Of a stretch of DNA of 64,000 bases, positions 56,305 through 64,000 are shown piece by piece; position 1 is the first letter of the stretch, and the number at the start of each line of letters is the position of its first letter. Location: NCBI RefSeq assembly GCF_900143055.1, contig NZ_FRCW01000003.1:354375-418374 (forward strand), read 5' to 3'. Under the pieces are notes generated by a model. The model was not told the origin of the DNA. It made no database searches and was given only the letters and a program-made list of their open reading frames with translations. Origin of the DNA: Fibrobacter sp. UWR3. GTDB taxonomy: Bacteria; Fibrobacterota; Fibrobacteria; Fibrobacterales; Fibrobacteraceae. Position numbers and translations under genes: made by a program.

Positions 56305-59300
56305 TTACTTATCTCCAATGGTCTCGATGTCAAGACCCAAAGAATGAACTTCGCGAATCATAACGTTGAAGGATTCGGGGATACCCGGCTTCGGGGTGTT
56401 CTTGCCATGGACAATGGCGTCGTACACCATGGAACGGCCCTGCACATCGTCGGACTTGACGGTGAGGAGTTCCTGCAGCGTGTAAGCGGCACCGTAGGCT
56501 TCCATGGCCCACACTTCCATTTCACCGAAGCGCTGGCCACCGAACTGGCTCTTACCACCGAGCGGCTGCTGCGTCACGAGGGCGTAGCTACCGATAGAAC
56601 GGGCGTGGATCTTGTCGTCCACCAAATGACCGAGCTTGAGGTAGTACATGTAGCCGATGGTGACCGGATTCAGGAATGCTTCGCCGGTACGGCCGTCATA
56701 GAGCTTGGCCTTACCGATAATCTTGTCGTGTTCCGGGTCCATCTCGTAGTTCACGATCGGGTTCTTCTGGTAGGCCTTCTCGAGTTCCTTGCAGATGTCC
56801 TCGAACTTGGCGCCGTCAAACACCGGCGTAGAAACCTTGAAACCGAGGGTCTTTGCAGCCCAGCCCAGGTGAACTTCAAGCACCTGACCGATGTTCATAC
56901 GGGAAGGCACGCCCATCGGGTTCAGAAGAATCTGGAGCGGACGACCGTCTTCGGTGAACGGCATGTCTTCGACCGGAACAATCTTGGACACAACGCCCTT
57001 GTTACCGTGACGACCTGCCATCTTGTCACCGATGGAGAGGCAGCGCTTCTTCGCAATGTAGACCTTCACGTTCTTGAGAACGTTCGGCTTGAGTTCGTCG
57101 CCCTTCGTGACCTTGTCGATTTCCTTTTCCATGGTACGGGTAAGGGTATCGAGGTTGTCGCGTGCAACGAGCACGAGCGAGAGAACCCTTTCCTGGAGTT
57201 CGTCATCGCCAACGACGAAGGTGGACATCGGGGAAACCTTGGTCACGTCGATAGCGGCAAGGTTCTGTTCGGTGTAGGTCTGGCCTTCGCGGATAAGGAG
57301 TTCGTGCGTTTCGTTGTCCATCACCTTGCCGGCAGCCTTGCCACCGAGGAGTTCGAACAAGTGTTCGCGGCAGGATTCCTTAATCTTGTCGATCTGGCTC
57401 TGGAAGGTGACGCGGATGGACTCGATCTGTTCCTGGTCCTTTTCCTTGCTCTTCTTGTCGCTCTTATCCTTCTTGCTGAAGATACGGGTTTCGAGCACGA
57501 CGCCCTTCATTCCCGGAGGAGCCTTGAGGGAGGAATCGCGCACGTCGCCGGCCTTCTCGCCGAAGATGGCGCGGAGCAGGCGTTCTTCCGGAGAAAGTTC
57601 GGTTTCGCCCTTCGGGGTGACCTTGCCGACGAGGATATCGTCCGGGCCGACTTCGGCACCGACGCGGATAACGCCGTTCTCGTCGAGGTTGCGGAGAGCG
57701 TCTTCACCGACGTTCGGAATTTCGCGGGTCAGTTCTTCCGGACCGCGCTTGGTTTCACGCACGTCGATTTCGTAGACTTCGATATGGATGGAGGTGAACG
57801 TGTCCTTGATGGCGAGTTCTTCGGAAATGATAACGGCGTCTTCGTAGTTGTAGCCGTTCCACGGGAGGAACCCGATAAGGATGTTCTTACCCAGGGCCAG
57901 TTCGCCGTGGTCGGTAGAAACGCCGTCGGCAAGCACGTCGCCAGCCTTGACGAAGTCGCCCACGTTCACGATAGGCTTCTGGTTCACGCAGGAATCCTGG
58001 TTAGAGCGCTCGAACTTGCGGAGCACGTACTCGTCGATAGGATCCTTGCCGAGGAATTCGTAGTTTTCGCCGAGGCCGGTGAGAGGCTCGAAGTTGCCGT
58101 TCACCATGTTGCCGCGCTTCACCGTAATGTTGCGGGCGTCGACAAACGTCACGAGGCCATCGTGCTTGGCACGCACGACCGTACCCGAGTCGAGGGCGGC
58201 GCGGCGTTCGAGGCCGGTACCCACCACGGGGGCTTCGGCGCGGAGCAGAGGCACTGCCTGGCGCTGCATGTTAGAACCCATCAACGCGCGGTTGGCGTCA
58301 TCGTGTTCGAGGAACGGGATGAGGCCAGCAGCCACAGACACAATCTGCATCGGGGCAACGTCCATGAGGTCGATGCGTTCGACATCCTCGTCGCCGATTT
58401 CGATGCTGTCCTGACGGAGAACATGCGGGTATTCGCTCTTGTCGCGGACGATGACGTATTCTTCCTTGAAGCGGTTGTCGTCGGTGAGCTCGGTAGAAGC
58501 CGGAGCCACCTTGAAGGCGTCTTCTTCGTCGGCGGTGAGGAACGTGATAAAGTCAGAAACGACCTGGTCGATAGCGTCGCTGGCCTGCACATAGTCGGCC
58601 TTGCCGCTGAAATCGAACTGTTCGAAGCCGTTCTTGAAGTAGTGCTTGGAGCCATCGGCGTACTTGACCTCGAACACCTTGCCCACGAACATGTCGAACA
58701 GGTCGCGCTGGCGGTTGTCAAGGTTCATGCGGATGGAATCCTTTTCCTTGCTGGAAAGTTCCTGCTCGGTAAGGAAGTAGTGCGGGTCGTGCACGAAGGC
58801 CTTGAAGATGCCGAAATGCCACTTGGATTCGGGGAACTTCACGATGCCGCCCTGGGCATCCTTGAAGTTGATAAGGCCCACGATGCGGTACGGCGTCTCG
58901 ATGAAGCCGAAGTGGTTCACGATGGCGTAAGATGCGAGCGAGTTGATAAGACCGATGTTCGGTCCTTCAGGGGTCTCGATCGGGCAGAGGCGGCCGTAGT
59001 GCGTGTAGTGAACGTCACGGACCTCGAAGCCTGCGCGTTCGCGGGAAAGGCCACCGGGACCGAGAGCGGAAAGACGACGCTTGTGCGTGAGTTCGGAAAG
59101 CGGGTTCATCTGGTCCATGAACTGCGAGAGCTGGCTGGAACCGAAGAACGCGTTCACGACAGAAGAAACCGTGCGGGTATTCACGAGGTCGCGCGGAGTG
59201 GTCTGTTCGTCGTCATTGTGGATGGAGAGGTTCTCGCGGATGACGCGAGACATGCGGGAAAGGCCCACAGAAATCTGGTTAGCGAGGAGTTCGCCCACAG

Positions 59301-60585
59301 AGCGGGTACGGCGGTTGCCCAAGTGGTCGATATCGTCCTTGGCGTAGCCGTCTTCGCCGTCGTAGAGGCCGACCATGTATTCGATAACGGCAAGGAAGTC
59401 CGCCTTGCTCATCGTCGTGCGGGTCAGTTCCGGAAGGGCGAGTTCCTTTTCCATGTTGAACTGTTCGCCGATTTCCTTCAGGAGGGCAATAATCTTCGGC
59501 GTGTACACCTTGGCGTTCAGGCGGTAACGGCCAACTTCGCCCAGATCGTACTTGCGGGGGTCATCCAGGAACAGGTTGTTGAAGAAGTCTTCAGCAACGG
59601 TCATGTTCGGGGAATCGTCCTGCTGCTGGTGCGTCACGGAGTAGATAAGGCGGAGAGCCTCTTCGCGAGTCTTCGTCTTGTCGTTCGTGAGCGTGTTGTG
59701 GATGAGGAGGTTTTCTTCTTCCTTGGAAAGGAGCGTAACCGTCTTCACGCTGCTTTCGCGGAGACGTTCGAGCTTCTTGTCGTCAATGACGGTATTGGCA
59801 TCGACGATAACTTCACCGGTAGATTCGTCGATAACATCCTTGAAGATAACGCGGTCGATAAGGACGCAGACGCCATCGTCGTTGAACTTTTCGGATTCTT
59901 CGGCGATGTTGACTTCTTCGGACTTCTTGTAGAAGAGGTTCAGGATATCCTGCGTGGTCTCGAAGCCGATGCTACGGAGCATGGCGGTAGCCGCAATCTT
60001 CTTCTTGCGGTCGATGACGAGGTACAGGACATCGTTTTCGATATTGAACTCGACCCAGGCGCCGCGATGCGGAATGATGCGGCTCTTGTAGTCAGAACGG
60101 CCGTTGGGCTGGAGTTCTTCGTCGAAGCTCACACCGGGAGAGCGGTGCAGCTGCGACACGACAACGCGTTCGGCACCGTTCACGATGAACGTGCCGTTCT
60201 CGGTCATGATAGGAAGTTCGCAAATCAAGACATCGTTCTTGACTTCTTCCTTGAGCTTGGTATCTTCACCGTCCTTCTCGAAAATGCGAAGGGCGAGAGT
60301 CGCGTAGAGCTCCATGTTGTAGGTAAGCCCACGTTCGCGGCACTCGGGGATGCTGTATTTCGGTATTCCGAAGTAATACTTTTCGTATTCGAGGGAGAAG
60401 AGCCCGTTAGGATCGGTAATCGGGAAGATGTCCTTGAATACGCGCTGCAGGCCAGCGTCCAGGCGCCTTTCCTGCGGGATATCGGCCTGTAAAAATTGCT
60501 CGTACGAAGCCTTCTGAACTTCGATCAAGTACGGCAGTTCCAGCTGGAACTTGTTGGAGGAATAACTCTTTCGCTCCGTTGTCAT
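56305..60585 (-). CDS. rpoB: DNA-directed RNA polymerase beta subunit
   Basis: 1426 aa. The rifampicin region SQLSQFMDQMNPLSELTHKR and RLSALGPGGL is present with wild-type Asp, His and Ser at the common resistance positions. A basic insert (SKKDKSDKKSKEKDQEQ) lies near residue 1040. The C-terminal GGKSQFGGQRFGEMEVWA is intact. GAGG lies 8 nt upstream of ATG 60585. A terminator-like hairpin lies between rplL and this gene. Confidence 0.98.
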   Translation of the reverse strand: MTTERKSYSSNKFQLELPYLIEVQKASYEQFLQADIPQERRLDAGLQRVFKDIFPITDPNGLFSLEYEKYYFGIPKYSIPECRERGLTYNMELYATLALRIFEKDGEDTKLKEEVKNDVLICELPIMTENGTFIVNGAERVVVSQLHRSPGVSFDEELQPNGRSDYKSRIIPHRGAWVEFNIENDVLYLVIDRKKKIAATAMLRSIGFETTQDILNLFYKKSEEVNIAEESEKFNDDGVCVLIDRVIFKDVIDESTGEVIVDANTVIDDKKLERLRESSVKTVTLLSKEEENLLIHNTLTNDKTKTREEALRLIYSVTHQQQDDSPNMTVAEDFFNNLFLDDPRKYDLGEVGRYRLNAKVYTPKIIALLKEIGEQFNMEKELALPELTRTTMSKADFLAVIEYMVGLYDGEDGYAKDDIDHLGNRRTRSVGELLANQISVGLSRMSRVIRENLSIHNDDEQTTPRDLVNTRTVSSVVNAFFGSSQLSQFMDQMNPLSELTHKRRLSALGPGGLSRERAGFEVRDVHYTHYGRLCPIETPEGPNIGLINSLASYAIVNHFGFIETPYRIVGLINFKDAQGGIVKFPESKWHFGIFKAFVHDPHYFLTEQELSSKEKDSIRMNLDNRQRDLFDMFVGKVFEVKYADGSKHYFKNGFEQFDFSGKADYVQASDAIDQVVSDFITFLTADEEDAFKVAPASTELTDDNRFKEEYVIVRDKSEYPHVLRQDSIEIGDEDVERIDLMDVAPMQIVSVAAGLIPFLEHDDANRALMGSNMQRQAVPLLRAEAPVVGTGLERRAALDSGTVVRAKHDGLVTFVDARNITVKRGNMVNGNFEPLTGLGENYEFLGKDPIDEYVLRKFERSNQDSCVNQKPIVNVGDFVKAGDVLADGVSTDHGELALGKNILIGFLPWNGYNYEDAVIISEELAIKDTFTSIHIEVYEIDVRETKRGPEELTREIPNVGEDALRNLDENGVIRVGAEVGPDDILVGKVTPKGETELSPEERLLRAIFGEKAGDVRDSSLKAPPGMKGVVLETRIFSKKDKSDKKSKEKDQEQIESIRVTFQSQIDKIKESCREHLFELLGGKAAGKVMDNETHELLIREGQTYTEQNLAAIDVTKVSPMSTFVVGDDELQERVLSLVLVARDNLDTLTRTMEKEIDKVTKGDELKPNVLKNVKVYIAKKRCLSIGDKMAGRHGNKGVVSKIVPVEDMPFTEDGRPLQILLNPMGVPSRMNIGQVLEVHLGWAAKTLGFKVSTPVFDGAKFEDICKELEKAYQKNPIVNYEMDPEHDKIIGKAKLYDGRTGEAFLNPVTIGYMYYLKLGHLVDDKIHARSIGSYALVTQQPLGGKSQFGGQRFGEMEVWAMEAYGAAYTLQELLTVKSDDVQGRSMVYDAIVHGKNTPKPGIPESFNVMIREVHSLGLDIETIGDK

Positions 60586-60638
60586 TTGAAATACCTCATC
60601 CGGTGAAGAAGATCCTGATTAAGCAAAAAACACCAAAA

Positions 60639-60658
60639 GCCCGCACTCGCGTGCAGGC
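60639..60658 (-). terminator. Attenuator-like hairpin between rplL and rpoB
   Basis: Minus-strand stem GCCxGCAC with GTGCxGGC and tetraloop GCGA, then TTTTGGTGTTTTTT; a second hairpin (60669-60687) lies just before it. Partial termination here would lower rpoBC relative to ribosomal proteins, as known for the E. coli rplL-rpoB gap. Confidence 0.7.
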
Positions 60659-60691
60659 GATTGGTAAGAGCAGTTCAAAGAACTGTGAGCA

Positions 60692-61069
60692 TTACTTGAG
60701 AGTAACCTTTGCTCCGAGTTCTTCGAGTTTCTTCTTGAGGGCTTCGGCGTCAGCCTTCGGGGCAGCTTCCTTGATGACGCTGTTGGCCGTTTCGACGACC
60801 TTCTTGGCTTCACCGAGGCCGAGACCCGTGATAGCGCGGACTTCCTTGAGGACAGCCATCTTCTTGGCCGGATCGACTTCGGCGAGGATAACGTCGAATT
60901 CGGTCTTTTCTTCAGCAGCGGCAGCAGCGCCAGCAGCCGGGGCAGCCATTACGACGCCACCAGCGGCTTCGATGCCGTGCGTTTCCTTGAGGTAGTCAGC
61001 CAAAGCCTTGGCTTCGAGAAGGGTAAGACCAACGATTTGATCGCCCAGTGCCTTGATATCAGTTGCCAT
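60692..61069 (-). CDS. rplL: 50S ribosomal protein L7/L12
   Basis: 125 aa. N-terminal dimerisation helix, Ala-rich hinge ([17 protein letters not shown]), C-terminal factor-binding domain ([32 protein letters not shown]). Forms the stalk that recruits translation GTPases. GGAG 8 nt before the start. Confidence 0.98.
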   Translation of the reverse strand: MATDIKALGDQIVGLTLLEAKALADYLKETHGIEAAGGVVMAAPAAGAAAAAEEKTEFDVILAEVDPAKKMAVLKEVRAITGLGLGEAKKVVETANSVIKEAAPKADAEALKKKLEELGAKVTLK

Positions 61070-61120
61070 GATGTGTTTCTCCGATTATTCCGTTTAAAAT
61101 TTTTGGTTTGTGGTTTGTTG

Positions 61121-61666
61121 TTAAGCTTCCGGTGCAGCGGCAGCTTCAGGGGCTGCGGCTTCGGAACCCGATTCTTTTTCCAGCTTTTCCTGGAGTGCCT
61201 TGATCTGGCCAGCAATCTTGCCACCAGGTCCGAGAGCGATGGCGACGATCTGAGCGATCATGCCCTTGCGATCCGGGATCTTGGCGAGGTTGACGACTTC
61301 GGAGCCAGGCATGGGCTTACCGTCGAGGTAAACGCTCTTGGCGACCAAGAAATCAGGGTTAGCTTTGTGGAATGCTTCAATTTCGCGGGCAGGCAGAAGA
61401 GGATCTTCTTCGAAACCGACCATCACGGATGTTGCACCGTTCAGGAGTTCGTCGAGACCTTCGACCTTGAGAGCGGCGAGCACGCGCTTGAGAAGAGTAT
61501 TCTTCACAGCGTGGTACTTGACACCCTTAGAAGCGAGAGCCTTGCGCAGGGCGTTGTCCTTTTCGACAGTGATACCCTGGTAATTGAGCAGATAGACGGC
61601 GGTTGCGCCCTTGAAGGACTCGACGAGCGAATCCACGGTCTGTTGTTTTTTAACTACAGCTTTCAT
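61121..61666 (-). CDS. rplJ: 50S ribosomal protein L10
   Basis: 181 aa. Conserved GATAVYLLNYQGITV, RKALASKGVKYHAVKNTLL and a C-terminal helix that anchors L7/L12 dimers, here extended with an Ala/Glu tail. AGGAG precedes ATG 61666. 51 nt before rplL. Confidence 0.97.
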   Translation of the reverse strand: MKAVVKKQQTVDSLVESFKGATAVYLLNYQGITVEKDNALRKALASKGVKYHAVKNTLLKRVLAALKVEGLDELLNGATSVMVGFEEDPLLPAREIEAFHKANPDFLVAKSVYLDGKPMPGSEVVNLAKIPDRKGMIAQIVAIALGPGGKIAGQIKALQEKLEKESGSEAAAPEAAAAPEA

Positions 61667-61674
61667 GGTATCTC

Positions 61675-62361
61675 CTAGCGCGTCAGTGCCATATCAAGTT
61701 TGATGCCCGGGGCCATCGTAGCCGTCAGAGTGAGGCTCTTGATGTATGTGCCCTTAGAAGTTTGAGGCTTGTTCTTCACGACAGAGTCAATCACAGACTT
61801 GGCGTTTTCAGCCAGCTGGTCGACAGTGAAGGAGAGCTTGCCAACAGGAGCATGGACGTTAGCGCCCTTGTCGACGCGGTAAGAAATCTTACCTGCCTTG
61901 AGTTCCTTGACGGTCTGGGCGACGTTAACGGTCACCGTACCAGCCTTGGGGCTCGGCATCATACCGCGAGGACCGAGGACACGGGCCACCTTACTAATCA
62001 CCGGCATCATGTCGGGAGTAGCAACGACGGCGTCAAAGTCCAGCCAGCCTTCCTGAATCTTCTGAACCAAGTCAGCACCACCCGCGTAGTCAGCGCCAGC
62101 GTTCTTTGCAACTTCAAGGTTGTTGTCCTTGCAAAAAACGAGAACGCGGACCGAACGACCGGTACCATGCGGAAGCACGACAGTGCCACGAACCACTTGG
62201 TCGGAATGTTTTGGGTCCACACCGAGATTGAAGTGGATTTCGACCGTCTGGTCGAACTTCAATTCGGACTTTTTGAGTATTTCGATTGCCGCCTTCAGAT
62301 CGTAGGCTTGATTACGATCAAAAGATTCAGCAATCTTCTTGTATTTTTTTCCTCTGAACAT
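61675..62361 (-). CDS. rplA: 50S ribosomal protein L1
   Basis: 228 aa. [51 protein letters not shown], and C-terminal [15 protein letters not shown]. Binds 23S rRNA at the L1 stalk and often represses its own mRNA. 40 nt after rplK. Confidence 0.98.
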   Translation of the reverse strand: MFRGKKYKKIAESFDRNQAYDLKAAIEILKKSELKFDQTVEIHFNLGVDPKHSDQVVRGTVVLPHGTGRSVRVLVFCKDNNLEVAKNAGADYAGGADLVQKIQEGWLDFDAVVATPDMMPVISKVARVLGPRGMMPSPKAGTVTVNVAQTVKELKAGKISYRVDKGANVHAPVGKLSFTVDQLAENAKSVIDSVVKNKPQTSKGTYIKSLTLTATMAPGIKLDMALTR

Positions 62362-62401
62362 GAAATTTTCCTGTCAGATACGTAACGGTGAATTACCTGC
62401 C

Positions 62402-62827
62402 TCAGTCAACCACATCAATACCCATGGAACGAGCAGTGCCCGCAACCATGCGCATGGCGGCTTCGAGGTCGATTGTGTTTAGATCCGGCATCTTCTTTTG
62501 GGCGATTTCCTGGATCTGGGCCTTGGTGATCTTGCCAACCTTCTTACGGTTGGGTTCACCAGAACCACTCTCGATGCCGACGGCCTTCTTGATGAGGGCC
62601 GGAACCGGCGAAACCTTCGTGATGAAGGTAAAGCTCTTGTCGGCATAGACCGTGATGACGACCGGGACAATCATGCCCTTGTCGTTCTGGGTCTTAGCGT
62701 TAAACTGTTTGCAGAACTCCATGATGTTCACGCCCTTCTGACCGAGGGCAGGACCCACCGGAGGAGCCGGGTTGGCAGCGCCTGCGGGAATCTGGAGCTT
62801 GATATAACCTGTGATTTTCTTTGCCAC
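62402..62827 (-). CDS. rplK: 50S ribosomal protein L11
   Basis: 141 aa from GTG 62827 (GGAG upstream). Conserved [37 protein letters not shown] and C-terminal [14 protein letters not shown]. Part of the GTPase-associated centre. 30 nt after nusG. Confidence 0.98.
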   Translation of the reverse strand: MAKKITGYIKLQIPAGAANPAPPVGPALGQKGVNIMEFCKQFNAKTQNDKGMIVPVVITVYADKSFTFITKVSPVPALIKKAVGIESGSGEPNRKKVGKITKAQIQEIAQKKMPDLNTIDLEAAMRMVAGTARSMGIDVVD

Positions 62828-62857
62828 TGTTTTATCTCCGTTGCAAAAACCGTAACA

Positions 62858-63400
62858 TTAAGCGGTAGCGGACTCGACCTGGTTAAAGGCAAGCTCGACA
62901 GGCGTAGAACGACCGAAGACGGTAACCATGACCTTGATCTTGGTCTTGTCTTCCATGATTTCGTCTACGACGCCCACAAAGTCCTTGAACGGACCTTCCT
63001 TGATGCGGACATTATCGCCAATGCTGTACGGGATTTGGATCTCGCCTTCTGTAGAAATTTCAGGATCAACTCCAAGAAGACGATCGACCTCGCTCTGTTG
63101 AAGCGGAATAGGAACACGAGAAGCGCGTGTCATTCCGGCGAAATGGGTGACGCCATTGATGGTCGACACCAGGTGCTGGGTGAGCTTGTCCAGCTCCATT
63201 TCTATAACGATGTATGCAGGAAACAGGTTCTGCTTAGAAACGCGACGACGCCCGTGGACGTTGCTCACGACTTCACGGGTGGGGACGAGAATCTGGCCGA
63301 ACTTGTCTTGAACGCCCTCGCGCTCAATCATCTGCTCGATGTGTTTCTTGATATTGTTTTCCTGACCGGAGAAGGTATGGATAGCGTACCACTTCTTCAT
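62858..63400 (-). CDS. nusG: Transcription antitermination protein NusG
   Basis: 180 aa. NGN domain (KKWYAIHTFSGQENNIKK, PAYIVIEMEL) about 1-115 and KOW domain (GDNVRIKEGPFKDFVGVVDEI) about 125-175. Binds RNA polymerase beta' to raise elongation and couples to Rho or ribosome. 5 nt after secE. Confidence 0.97.
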   Translation of the reverse strand: MKKWYAIHTFSGQENNIKKHIEQMIEREGVQDKFGQILVPTREVVSNVHGRRRVSKQNLFPAYIVIEMELDKLTQHLVSTINGVTHFAGMTRASRVPIPLQQSEVDRLLGVDPEISTEGEIQIPYSIGDNVRIKEGPFKDFVGVVDEIMEDKTKIKVMVTVFGRSTPVELAFNQVESATA

Positions 63401-63405
63401 AGTGA

Positions 63406-63594
63406 TTAACCCCTACCCATAATCTTGTCGATGATTACGGAAAACACGACATCAAGACCGGCAATATAGCAGCCCATAATGACGCTGAAGAGCATGACAA
63501 CGAGAGTCGATCCCTTGAGTTCTTCCCAAGTAGGCCAAGTAACCTTCTTCAGTTCCTGGATGCATTCTTTGACATATTGCTGAATCTTACGCAT
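63406..63594 (-). CDS. secE: Preprotein translocase subunit SecE
   Basis: 62 aa from ATG 63594 (GGAG upstream; a longer frame would run into the tRNA). Short amphipathic helix KECIQELKKVTWPTWEEL and one membrane segment, the minimal SecE. Part of the SecYEG channel used by the many exported proteins of this window. Confidence 0.95.
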   Translation of the reverse strand: MRKIQQYVKECIQELKKVTWPTWEELKGSTLVVMLFSVIMGCYIAGLDVVFSVIIDKIMGRG

Positions 63595-63615
63595 GATGAC
63601 TCCGGAGGAAATTCC

Positions 63616-63688
63616 CAGGTCGAGAGGGACTCGAACCCCCAACCAACGGTTTTGGAGACCGTGACTCTACCAATTGAGCTATCGACCT
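63616..63688 (-). tRNA. trnW: tRNA-Trp (anticodon CCA)
   Basis: Cloverleaf on the minus strand: acceptor AGGTCGA/TCGACCT, anticodon arm ACGGT-CTCCAAA-ACCGT with CCA, and T-arm GGGGTTCGAGTCCC. 3' CCA is not encoded. In the usual place between rpmG and secE. Confidence 0.96.
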
Positions 63689-63700
63689 AAGCGGATTTCC

Positions 63701-63853
63701 TTACTTGGATTCCTTGTGAACAGTATGCTTGCGGCAGAAGCGGCAGTACTTCTTGTATTCCACGCGGGAAGGGTGAAGACGCTTGTTCTTGTCGCAATCA
63801 TAGTTGCGCTGATTGCATTCTGTGCATTCGAGCACGATGAGTTCTCTAGGCAT
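63701..63853 (-). CDS. rpmG: 50S ribosomal protein L33
   Basis: 50 aa ([19 protein letters not shown] start, [13 protein letters not shown] end). Four Cys as CxxC...CxxC form a zinc ribbon, the zinc-binding (C+) version. Confidence 0.96.
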   Translation of the reverse strand: MPRELIVLECTECNQRNYDCDKNKRLHPSRVEYKKYCRFCRKHTVHKESK

Positions 63854-63865
63854 TTTTAATCCTGA

Positions 63866-64000
63866 TTACTTGATGATTTCGGTTACGGAACCGGCACCAA
63901 CCGTGCGGCCACCTTCGCGGATAGCGAAGCGGAGCTGCTTTTCCATGGCGATCGGGGCGATGAGGTTCACGTGGATCGTGACGGTGTCACCCGGGGTCAC
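63866..64000 (-). CDS. tuf: Elongation factor Tu, C-terminal end only
   Basis: The last 44 codons are in the window: [33 protein letters not shown]. Domain 3 of EF-Tu; the gene continues past the right edge. Confidence 0.97.

Overview
The window reads as a chromosome segment of a Fibrobacter-type bacterium (phylum Fibrobacterota, gut cellulose degraders). The evidence is a lipoprotein carrying the 'Fibrobacter succinogenes major paralogous domain', several lipoproteins with (D/E/K)-SSSS stalks, type IX-like C-terminal sorting domains, and four cellulase genes (GH5 twice, GH8, GH9). No rRNA operon, CRISPR array, prophage or classical insertion sequence is visible.

Left part (1-14200): a cobalamin-riboswitch-controlled TonB receptor plus a stalked beta-propeller lipoprotein (a BtuB/BtuG-like pair); a Fic-fold protein whose catalytic and inhibitory motifs are both degenerate; a DEAD-box helicase; a GH8 endoglucanase; two near-identical tandem secreted proteins; and a large GH5 cellulase. 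At 14331-14764 a small AT-rich GIY-YIG nuclease gene is bracketed by inverted 24-nt palindromes. Solo copies of the same palindrome family, with covarying arms, lie elsewhere in the window, one inside the helicase coding sequence. I regard this as the best candidate for a little-described mobile system.

Middle (14800-38500): a tight six-gene minus-strand operon (24536 to 14891) encodes a CBM-like exported protein, three related outer-membrane barrels, a Ser-stalk lipoprotein and a GH18-fold protein that lacks the catalytic Glu. It is divergent from a GH5 lipoprotein gene, with a pair of 20-bp-phased direct repeats in the shared promoter region. Then come lpxA, a GT2 glycosyltransferase, a sigma-factor-led operon (sigma, propeller protein, lipoprotein, CCA-adding enzyme), dsbD, a DUF4874/DUF4832-like protein and a GH9 cellulase.

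Right part (38500-64000): a five-gene oligopeptide-type ABC transporter whose first permease carries a repeat-containing insert; enolase with a Cys/Lys tail; four exported or lipoprotein genes; a 770-bp repeat-rich non-coding stretch; and then the conserved transcription and translation block on the minus strand, listed from its upstream end: tuf, rpmG, tRNA-Trp, secE, nusG, rplK, rplA, rplJ, rplL, rpoB, rpoC, rpsL, rpsG.

Three promoters share the form TTGnnn-16 nt-TATATT followed closely by TTGC. Product names rest on motif recognition by eye; no database search was run.
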